DNA of 64,000 nucleotides from Mesotaenium endlicherianum (Eukaryota; Streptophyta; Zygnematophyceae; Zygnematales; Mesotaeniaceae), in assembly GCA_009602735.1 (NCBI GenBank), contig WELA01006130.1:295689-359688 (forward strand). The letters run 5' to 3'. The number at the start of each line of letters is the position of its first letter. Position 1 is the first letter of the stretch. Below, one piece after another: positions 54,757-64,000 of the stretch. The translations under genes were made by a program, and so were the position numbers. The notes beneath the pieces were generated by a model. That model did not search any database and was not told the origin of the DNA. It saw only the letters and a list, made by a program, of their open reading frames with translations.

Positions 54757-56220
54757 ATGGACAAGGTCTCAAATTAGCAACTCTCGAGACATGGAGAACC
54801 GAGATAACAAGAATGTCAAAAACTAGGCGGTAAACCATGTAGCGGGAAACCGTACCTATTCTGAAGCAGTAGCAGATACTGCAGCTAGGGAGGCTGCAGA
54901 TGAGGCAGCTGCTATTGCCGCAATCGCAGCACAGCAAGCTGAGGAGGAGAGAGCCAGGCTAGAAGCTGAACAATTAGCAAAGGCCACTGAAGATACATAA
55001 AGGAGGGAAAGACAGCCAGCTGACGAGCGCACTGTCGAGGAACTTACGGCATCAAGGGCCAATGTTCTGAATCCACCTCCTGCTGTACAACTCAATGTAC
55101 CCCTAGGTCAAATACATGACCGGTTGAATGCGTCAGGAATTGCTGCTGGAGGAGCGAGAGGGACTGTTGAGGACACTACTCAGCGAGTAGATGCCAATGC
55201 AGCTGCTGCATTTGCTAATCTACCACCCCAGAGTGTAGACTTGGGAGCATTGTTCGTTCACATGCAGTCGCAAATGGCGACGATACATTAGTCCCAACAG
55301 AAGGACAAAAGAATCATAATGTCCCTACTGCGAAACAGAGACCAACTGGGGTCTCAAACCACTAGTGGTGGTGGCCGAGGGCCCAGTAAGCCCAAGCCGG
55401 AACCTCCCCAGAAATATGATCCTGAGGGAAATAGAAAATATTACCTGATCAAGTTTCTCGCGGATGTTGAGCAGTGGCTGGAGAACTACCCAGAACTGCA
55501 AGATTACGAGAAAGTCAGGCACACCGGTGCGCTACTGAAAGGCAGTGCCGCAGACTGGTGGCTTTACTGGAAAGAAGAGCGTAAGGCTCGGCAACTCGGT
55601 GACCCTACGAGGGGAGAGTTTGTCGAGAAGTTGCATGAGAAGTTTGATGTCATCAACCAGCAGGAGAAAGCTATCTATGCGATGATCTCCCTGACACTGA
55701 AGCAGACCACTTTAGTTGCTCAAAAGGTCCAGGAGAACATGATGAAACAGCCAGACTTGCCAGAACAATATAGGATAGCATACTTCAGGTATGGCTTGAA
55801 ATCCGAAGTCTCTGGTCATTTCGCTGAGAAGAAGTATGAGAAACTGGCTGACCTGATCCAGGATGCGGATGCCTGGGATCTGCAGCAGTTCAATCACAAG
55901 CGCCAGAGTAATGCTTTGGTGTCTAAGATTGTCAAAAAGCCCCACGGTTCCTACAATGCAATTGAAAGAGACCAGGATGAGGATGATCAGGGTGATGGAT
56001 AAGGGTATGAGTATAATGCCATACAGTCTAGAGGTAGAGGTGGTTCCTCTCGAGGCGGCTATGGAAGAGGTGGTGGTAGAACTAAGCCGAGACCAGCCTC
56101 AGCAAAATCTACTTGCTACCATTGTCAGCAGGTGGGCCACTACAGAGAACAGTGTCCAGTCAAGCACCTTTCGAAGGTCGAGAGAAAAGACCAGCCTTTA
56201 GAAGACAGCAACGGTCACTA
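54757..56220 (+). other. Element E: Gag region
   Basis: Closely similar to element B Gag over its length, including the Gag core, RGG-like patch and a CYHCQQ-type knuckle. Part of a broken element. Confidence 0.85.
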
Positions 56221-56289
56221 ATCCAGTCTACTGACTATGAGGATGCTAGAGATAGTGAGTCGTCACTAGCTGCCCTCGTAGCAGGTATT

Positions 56290-59200
56290 ATGGGTCCTGC
56301 TGAACTGGATTCACTATGCATGCCTGACAACCAGATAAAGGAGACCATCAGCAATATAGACATCCAGAGAGTGCACACTCTGGATGCTCTTGTTCCACCT
56401 GATGTCCAACATTTCTTTGCTACGTCAGGAGAACAATGCGAAAGTCAGGAAAAGACAGTCCCCCTTATCCTACTGCATTGCATGATTGCAGGTAGGAAGG
56501 TGAGGGCATTTGTTGACGGAGGGGCGTCACATACTTTTATCCACAAGGACTTAGTTAAGCGGCTAAGGCTGCCTACTGTCACCCAAGGGAATAGAAAAAT
56601 ATTCCTTGGAGATGCCTCAAGTATCCCGGGAGGAGTTATAACCAAGCCTATTGAGGTCGAATTAGGTTCTGGCATTGCAGTTCTAACTGAAACGCTTACA
56701 TTTGAGGTACTCAACACTGGCTTTTATGATCTCGTGCTAGGGATGTCCTGGCTTAATAGACATCAAGCTGAAGTGTGTTGGAGCAGAGGTACAGTTAAAG
56801 TGAGAGGAGCCAGTGATGGGCAGACTCACGCGGCACCCACAAGTGCTCTTTCTCTTGTCCTGTGTGGATCGCAACTGAAGGAAAAAAAGAGGCTTCCAGA
56901 AGGATGCAAGTTGCTGAATGCAATGGAGTTCGTCAAAAGCTGGAACCAGAAGGAAGACAGAATGTTCTGTCTGCTGCTAAGAGAGGTACCTCCTCAACCT
57001 GAAGAAGTGGTTGAGAAAAAGGTAAGCCCTCCGGAGCACCCTACTGCTGCAAAAATTGTTGCTCAGTACACGGATGTATTTAATATGCCTCCAGGACTAC
57101 CCCCTAAGAGGGAAGTAGATCATAGGATTGATTTATTACCTGGGTGTCAGCCACCTTGGCAACGCACGTATGGCTTGTCTTATGTGGAGAGCGAGGAGTT
57201 GAAAACACAGATTGCAGAGCTTGAGGAAAATGGTTATATTTCTCCCAGTAAATCACCTTACGGCGCACCCATCCTATTTGTTAAGAAAAAGGATGGCAGT
57301 GTGCGGATGTGTGTGGATTACAGAGCCCTGAACAGAATTACAGTAAAGAACAAGTATGCTTTACCCAGGATCGAGGACTTGCTTGATACCCTGTCTGGTG
57401 CTTAGGTGTTCAATAAGATAGATCTCAAGAGTGGTTATCATCAAATCAGAATTGCTGAGGGGGATGAACACAAGACTGCCTTCCGCACACGTTATGGACA
57501 CTATGAGTTCAACGTGATGCCATTTGGACTGACTAATGCTCCTGCCACCTTCATGGGTGCTATGAATGACATTTTCAGACCTTATTTGGATAAGTTTGTG
57601 CAAGTTTTCCTGGATGATATTTAATTTTTTCTAAAGATGAAGCTAAGCACACTGTACACTTAAAGACAGTCCTGGACACTCTAAGAACAAATCACTTATA
57701 TGCTAAAATGAGCAAGTGTGATTTCTTTAAAGACAGTATTGAATTCTTAGGCCACATTGTCAGTAAAAAGGGCATCAGCGTGGATCCTAAGAAAGTCCAG
57801 ACCATAAGAGACTGGCCAGTACTACAGTCTGTCTCTGAAGTTAGATCCTTCCTCGGGTTAGCTAACTACTACAGGAGATTTATTGAGAATTATTCCACAA
57901 AGGCCAGTAAACTGACCGACCTTACTAAGAAAGACATCGGGTATGTGTGGGGGGAAGAGCAGCAGGCTGCCTTCCAGACCCTTAAAGATGCCCTTTGTTC
58001 TGCCCCAGTGCTAGCTGTGTCTGACCCCAGCGAACCGGTGCAGGTGGTTACTGATGCCTCTGACTTTGCCATGGGTGCTATTTTGTTGCAGCCTGCTGAC
58101 AAACCCACAAAGGATGGTAAGGTACGGCAGGAGTGGCATCCTGTGTTCTATGAGTCTATGAACTTTAATCCAGCGGAGATTAATTACTCAGTGCATGATA
58201 AAGAGCTGCTAGCTATCATTCATGTGCTCAAACAGTGGAGAGCATACTTACATGGTAAAGCTTTTAAGGTGATTACAAATCATCTAGCTCTGACTCACTT
58301 TCAGAAGAAGTCCAAGCTGTCGAGGAGGGAGAACCGCTGGAGCCAGATGCTGGAGCAGTTCCAAGTCCAGATCGACTACAAACCAGGGAAGTTGAATCCT
58401 GCTGATGCACTCTCTAGAACCTGACTTGCAAGAAAGGAACTTCAGTCAGCATGTCGTAGATAAAGTCCTGTGTGCACTCACTTCACTAAAGGTGAAAAAG
58501 TCCTTCCTAGAACAACTTAGGAAAGCCTACCTTTCTGACCCAACATTTGAGCCCTGCCCCACTACTGGTGTGTGTCGTGCTACTGCACTCGGGTATAAGC
58601 TGAAGGGAGGGATCTGGGTGACTGAAACCACTTCAGGCAGGCTGAAGCTGGTCATTCCTAATAACTTCGAAATAAGGTCTCTCTTACTGAGTCAAGCTCA
58701 TGACAGTCTCCTGGGTGGACATTTGGGGCAGGCCAAAACTGTTGGCAAACTGGCAAGACATTATCATTGGGAGGGGTTACCCCGGGAGGTCTTGAAATAT
58801 GACAAGTCCTGTGACCAGTGTCAGAGGAATAAGACTCGGCACACACCACCAGGAGGTCTCTTGCAACCACTGCCCATCCCAGCTGGACGCTGGGAAACTA
58901 TATCCATGGACTGGGTGGTCTCACTACCAAGAACTGCCAACGGGCATGATTCAATACTGGTAGTCGTGGATAAACTGACAAAAATGGTCATTTTCATCCC
59001 CACAACGGTCAAAGTAATTGCACTCGAAACAGCGAGGCAATTTACAACCATGTAGTATGCCAACATGGGCTACCTTCTAATATCATCTCAGACAGAGACT
59101 CAAAATTCACCTCTAAGTTCTGGAGAGCTTTAATGGGGTGAATGGGAGTCAAACAGCTGCTCAGCACAGCAAACCACCCTCAAACTGATGGGCAGACTGA

Positions 59201-60009
59201 AAGAACTAACCGAGTTCTGCAGGAGGTGCTGAGCATATATTAACCAAAACCAAGATAATTGGGATGACCTGTTGCCTCAAATTCAGTTTGCGGTCAACAG
59301 TGCAGTGCACGCGTCAACGGGCAAGACTCCTTTTGAACTCAGCCTGGGTAGAGTCCCTAANGCCCCTAAGTCTCTTTTAGATGTACTGGGGGAGTCTTTA
59401 ACTGACCCGGAAGGGATTGACAACCCGGTCTCCCTCCACTTAACTCAGGAGTTTGCAGACACCCTGTCAGAAGTCCAACAAAACCTGCACAAAGCCCAAG
59501 AAAACCAACAAAAATACGCTAATCAACACCGTCGGGAGCTGACATTTTCCAAGGGCGATTTAGTCAAACTGCATTCTCAGCACCTGTACCTCCCTGGTGT
59601 GGTCAAGAAAAAGCTTGGCCCTGTCGGGGTCGGTCCATATTCGGTGGTACGTCGTGTCGGTCAAAATGCTTACAAACTCAACATGTCAGCTGAATACAAT
59701 GGTCACTCTGTCTTTAATGTCTCCTTCCTGGAACCATACATCAAAGGTGATACGCTGTTCACAGGTCGGTTACCGGTCCAACCGGGACCGGTCCTCGCTG
59801 TCCGAAACGGCGATCCTGAGGAATATGAGGTCGATGAGATTTTAGACGCTCGCTCGGTCCGTCGATCGTCTAAATATGTCATGAAGTACCTCATCCGATG
59901 GAAGGGTTACGATGCCTCTGGGGACACTTGGGAATTCAAAGACCAGCTGACCAATGCCAAAGGGGCGTTGAAACGGTTCCACCTTCGGGCGGCTGGGGCA
60001 CCTCCCTAA
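56290..60009 (+). other. Element E: Pol region
   Basis: Very close to element B Pol in protease, RT, RNase H, integrase and C-terminal chromodomain ([17 protein letters not shown] near 59830-59910). It is much closer to B here than in the accessory region. Part of a broken element. A single N lies near 59361. Confidence 0.88.
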
Positions 60010-60059
60010 CAGTCATTTCAGTTGACATGGGAAGGTGACAGGAGGTCCTGTCTCCATAT

Positions 60060-60132
60060 AAGTTGGAGGGGGATGTGACAGTTAGTGACAGTTGTGACAG
60101 GCAGCCCACCTTTAAAATTAAGTTGGAGGGAG
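60060..60132 (+). promoter_or_regulatory. Element E internal polypurine-tract-like sequences (two)
   Basis: AAGTTGGAGGGGGA at 60060-60073 and AAGTTGGAGGGA at about 60120-60131 follow the pol region. Both match the tract before the 3' LTR (62046-62057). Element B has one such internal copy at the same place. Confidence 0.55.
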
Positions 60133-60333
60133 TGGTATTCTCTGATCACCATATTACACACTCAACCTGCGCTCACACTCACTTGCTCTCTAACTCAATT
60201 TTCCCTTATATTCACTCACACCAGGTATTCCACACTAGGAACTCTCCCAATCGCGTTCCTCTTCATCATGGGCATTCAGTAGCGGCAAAATATCATGACT
60301 TCACTAACTGCATTGTGTTTATGATTGAGCAGG

Positions 60334-62016
60334 ATGACTCAAAAGTCGGAACTCAAGACGAAGAGAAGGGCGGAAGAGGCACATGTAGAATACTTGCAAT
60401 TCCGTGGAGACATCGAATCATCTTCCATCTCCGCTCGAGAATCACAACGACTCCAACAACAGCGGGAGGCACAGAAGAAGGAGGAGGAGGAACAGGCCAG
60501 ACTGAGGCAGGAAGAAATGGACAGAAAAGCTGCAGAGGAGGCTAAGAAAGCAGAGGAGGAGAGGCAAGCTGAAGAACAGAAGAAGAACAGAGGAGAATCA
60601 GCAGCTACCGCTACAGCTGGGCAAGGGCTTTGATCTACTGGAGGAGGCCTTCAAGTATGCCCAGAGAAGTCGCAGTGAGTCGCAGAAGGAAATCCTCCAG
60701 AGGGAAGGGGAGACATCCAAAAACTTTGACAAGTATATAGAGGTCAGCACAGGGCTCCTCCTCTACCACAATTATGCCAGGATGTAAGGATATACGGTCA
60801 GAGAGGCCCAGGCAATGGCCCAGGTGAACGAAGCAGGGGCTGTCTCGATTCTTGGTATCTGGGGGGAAGATAGGGTCATCAGGATAATCCCCATGGATGC
60901 GGACAGCTTCAAGGACTCAACACCCCATAACAGGTTCAAGGCCATGCACAATGAGGTGGAGAGGAGGAGCTGGGAATTCTTGGCCAGAGAAACCAGTCAG
61001 CTGGACTTTGCAGGGCACTGGTACCCTTGCACTCTCAAAAAGACAAACGCTGCCTTCTTCCAAAAGCCCACTGATTGGCGGTGGATGACCATCAACATGA
61101 GGGACCAGCAGAATGACAGGGCGACGGATGAGGATTTCCTGACAGACCTAAAGGGGAACATAGTATTGCCCCCTCACATTGCGGCTTGGGACCCAAGATT
61201 GGATGGAGTCAGAGACTGCATGAGCCAAGAGATGCAGGGGGACAGAAACAGGGCCCGAGAGTCATTCTCCAATGGGAAGCACGCTTATGCCAAATGGGCA
61301 AGTAAGCAGGGGGAAAAGGACCTCTATGCGGTCCGGACTCAGCAGCCCCCACCAGCACCCAAAAGGGGAAGGTCAGTAGGATATTCTTTTTCTCGGGAAG
61401 AGCTGGAGCAACTGACAGAAGAGACCCCAGAAGTCTCAGAGGAACCCGGGGACTGAGAGGAGGAGGAGTCAGAGGAAGACGAGGAGGAAGGCAAGGAGGA
61501 GGACACTAGCCCCGCCGTGATCCTGACGCCTCCCACATCCCCTGTAAGGGAGAAGACGGGGTTGGCCATGCAGCAACTCGCTGAAGAGGAGGATATCACT
61601 TGGCTGGGGACAGCCAGAGGACAGACTCCATCTCCAGGCAAGGAGACCCAGTCAGACAGGGCAGACAGGAGGGCTGCTCGGGAGATAGCCAGAGGCCTGC
61701 CAGCATCTCCCTCGCAGAGAGGGCATGTACCTTGGCTCATGTCATGCAACATCCTTCTGGGATGCCGGTATACGTACCTGTCAATTTGAGGGCTGCCCAG
61801 GAGAAGGCTGCCTCCCTTCAGTTTCAGACTGTGCAGGAGGCAACAGCCCAGTTACTGCGTTCTCCGCCGGGTCCTTACACGGAACCTCCCTCTCTGACAG
61901 GCTTCAGAAGACCCCAAGACAGGAGGAGGTCTGGCCCCCCTGAGTATAGGGCCTCAGGGCATCTCCCTCCTAATGGCAGTAGGCTGGGGACGGAAGGGAC
62001 AGCACGCTGTTATTAG
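60334..62016 (+). other. Element E: accessory ORF region
   Basis: Counterpart of the element B third ORF. It opens at an ATG directly after GAGCAGG, a splice-acceptor-like sequence. A coiled-coil lead is followed by the shared words EVERRSWEFLARE, PTDWRWMT, LPPHIAAWDPRLDG, FSNGKHAYAKWA and KRGRSVGYS, then an acidic tract and a tail containing QHPSGMPVYV. Similarity to B is moderate, far lower than in pol. Part of a broken element. Confidence 0.75.
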
Positions 62017-62023
62017 TGTTATA

Positions 62024-62057
62024 GTTGTCGAGACGACAACATGATAAGTTGGAGGGA
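62024..62057 (+). promoter_or_regulatory. Element E hairpin and terminal polypurine tract
   Basis: GTTGTCG-AGA-CGACAAC at 62024-62040 followed by AAGTTGGAGGGA at 62046-62057, directly before the 3' LTR, as in element B. Confidence 0.75.
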
Positions 62058-62058
62058 T

Positions 62059-62780
62059 TGTAATGAATCAGTTTATTGGTTGACATAATATTCATTTAAA
62101 TAATATAGTTAAATAAGTTCAGCCTGCTGAACCTTAGTTAATGAGCAATCTGCTGGACTTCATATTTAATATCAGTTTAATAACTCGGCCGGAAGTAGCA
62201 GGGTGGTGTCACCTTAAGTCAGCTTGCTGACACATTCTTTGACATTCCAGCTGACTTCCGTACTCGGTAGCAGCAAACTGCCTTGGTATGCACTTAAGTG
62301 TGGTATGCAAGATGAATGGCCAGATGACATCCCTATGATGGATGGCGATTCGAGATGATGGGAGATGGCGGTGGATTTGGTTATTCGAGGTCCTACCAAC
62401 GTGGTTAACTCCCGGGTAGGCGGTGCCATCGCACTGACCGTTGAACAGTAAACTCATTCCATGTACATATGCTAGGCATTGCTCTCGAGTTTGGCATTCG
62501 GAAAGGAGGCCAACGCTCTTGTACAGCTTACTGAGAGCGATCTGCATCCAAGGCGAGAAGCCATTGATACGCACTGTCTTCTAACCTTGCTTACGTATGA
62601 GTTCACTGATTTGCATTATTGATGCTAGTTTACTCGCATTTGACTTACGAGTATTATTTACTGCTAGTGTGTTGTCCTTTGCCGTTTAACCAGTTAACGA
62701 AAAATACCATAAAGATTACTTGCTGAAATAAAGATCTATATTAATTATTAATTGCCTATTTGGTAAGACGATTCATTTCA
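62059..62780 (+). repeat. Element E 3' LTR
   Basis: 722 bp with TG...CA ends, followed by the CAGTC target duplication and then element D sequence. Confidence 0.9.
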
Positions 62781-64000
62781 CAGTCCCCCCTATTCTACTC
62801 CATTGTGTGATTGCAAGTAGGAAGGTGGAGGCATGTGTCGACGGAGGGGCGTCACATACTTTTATCCACAAGGACTTAGTTAAGCGGCTAAGGCTGCCTA
62901 CTGTCACCCAAGGGAATAGAAAAATATTCCTTGGAGATGCCTCAAGTATCCCGGGAGGAGTTATAACCAAGCCTATTGAGGTCCAGTTAGGTTCTGGCAT
63001 TGCACTTCTAACTGAAACGCTTACATTTGAGNCTTCTAACTGAAACGCTTACNCTGAAACGCTTACATTTGAGGTACTCGACACTGGCTTTTATGATCTC
63101 GTGCTACGCAGGTACTGGTTTAATAGACATCAAGCTGAAGTGTGTTGGAGCAGAGGTACAGTTAAAGTAAGAGGAGCCAGTGATGGGCAGACTCACGCGG
63201 CACCCACCAGTGCTCTTTCTCTTGTCCTGTGTGGATGGCAACTGAAGGAAAAAAAGAGGCTTCCAGAAGGATGCAAGTTGCTGAATGCAATGGAGTTCGT
63301 CAAAAGCAGGAACCAGAAGGAAGACAAAATATTTTGTTTGCTGCTAAGAGAGGTACCTCCTCAACCTGAAGAAGTGGTTGAGAAAAAGGTAAGCCCTCCG
63401 GAGCACCCTATTGCTGCAAAAATTGTTGCTCAGTACACGGATGTATTTAATATGCCTCCAGGACTACCCCCTAAGAGGGAAGTAGATCATAGGATTGATT
63501 TATTACCAAGTAGTCAGCCACCTTGGCAACGCACTTATTATGGCTTGTCTTATGTGGAAAGCGAGGAGTTGAAAACACAGATTGCAGAGCTTGAGGAAAA
63601 TGGTTATATTTCCCCCAGTAAATCACCCTAGGGCGCACCCATCCTATTTGTTAAGAAAAAGGATGGCAGTATGCGGATGTGTGTGGATTACAGAGCCCTG
63701 AACAGAATTACGGTAAAGAACAAGTATGCTTTACCCAGAATCGAGGACTTGCTTGATACCCTGTCTGGTGCTAAGGTGTTCAGTAAGATAGATCTCAAGA
63801 GTGGTTATCATCAAATCAGAATTGCTGAGGGGGATGAACACAAGACTGCTTTCCGCACACGTTATGGACACTATGAGTTCAACGTGATGCCCTTTGGATT
63901 GACTAATGCTCCTGCTACCTTCATGGGTGCCATGAATGACATTTTCAGACCTTATTTGGATAAGTTTGTGCAAGTTTTCCTGGATGATATTTTAATTTTC
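62781..64000 (+). other. Element D: protease to RT region after the insertion of E
   Basis: Matches element B Pol from just before the protease (DGGASHTFI) through the RT catalytic FLDDIL word at the window edge. Two N characters with short duplicated sequence around 63030-63055 look like assembly joints. Part of a broken element that continues past the window. Confidence 0.85.

Larger units (their letters stand above)
54002..62780 (+). mobile_element. Element E: broken B-family chromovirus nested in D
   Basis: LTRs at 54002-54722 and 62059-62780 (about 721 bp each) differ at several percent by eye. A perfect 5-bp duplication CAGTC (53997-54001, 62781-62785) flanks it inside element D's pol. 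A primer-binding site at 54724-54735, gag, pol and accessory regions, hairpin and polypurine tract follow the order of element B. It is broken, with roughly ten lesions. It is older than B and C but younger than D. Confidence 0.92.
51580..64000 (+). mobile_element. Element D: broken B-family chromovirus, hosts nested element E, runs off the window
   Basis: A 5' LTR of 698 bp (51580-52277), a Met-type primer-binding-site variant (52279-52290), a gag region and the start of pol are followed by the insertion of E at 54002. Similarity to B's pol resumes at 62781 (protease, then RT) and continues to the window's end within the RT catalytic region. It is broken, with several lesions besides the insertion. 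It is older than E, and its LTR is the most divergent of the family here. The 3' part and 3' LTR lie beyond 64000. Confidence 0.88.

Overview
The window looks like nuclear DNA of a plant-lineage eukaryote. A charophyte (Chara-like) streptophyte alga is my best guess but is not proven. The reasons are spliced host genes (a group 3 LEA gene and a methylenetetrahydrofolate-reductase-like gene), Ty3/gypsy chromoviruses with plant-type initiator-Met primer-binding sites, and a Ty3/gypsy-type element carrying a cytosine-5 DNA methyltransferase. From memory, such capture has been reported for charophytes and dinoflagellates. Single-N joints and near-identical repeats point to a repeat-rich draft assembly.

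Layout. 1-10.1 kb is GC-rich, repeat-laden DNA in which I recognise no gene. It holds a direct duplication of 1.2-1.5 kb, CAG/CTG tracts, long polypyrimidine and polypurine tracts, three tandem ~210-bp units each built on a long palindrome, a GACT/GACC array, TATACATG-type AT-rich tracts and a second dispersed duplication. 10.1-13.1 kb may hold exons of an unidentified minus-strand gene. 13.2-16.2 kb is a plus-strand MTHFR-like gene of about ten or eleven exons. It converges on a complete three-exon minus-strand LEA gene (17.0-17.9 kb) with a TATA box and an ABRE-like core.

19.7-37.4 kb is a broken Ty3/gypsy-type element (A) whose parts run Gag, protease-like, DNA methyltransferase, unknown module, RT, RNase H, integrase, PHD-like finger. 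It is split in the RT by a whole-looking chromovirus (B, 25.9-34.8 kb) that has a third, accessory ORF after pol. 38.2-39.5 kb has a Tourist/Harbinger-like MITE and a solo LTR. 41.8-48.4 kb is a second, younger whole-looking chromovirus (C). Its target-site duplication ATGGG contains the ATG that opens an LRR-type host gene (48.4-51.1 kb). 51.6-64 kb is a B-family element (D) carrying a nested, broken B-family copy (E, 54.0-62.8 kb). D runs off the end of the window.

Most noteworthy: element A with a DNA-methylating and a chromatin-reading domain; the accessory ORF shared by B and E, with a splice-acceptor-like start and bracketed by duplicated polypurine tracts; in-register -1 slippery heptamers at the gag/pol overlaps of two families; and the insertion of C at a host ATG, which leaves an LTR promoter about 190 bp upstream of the reading frame.
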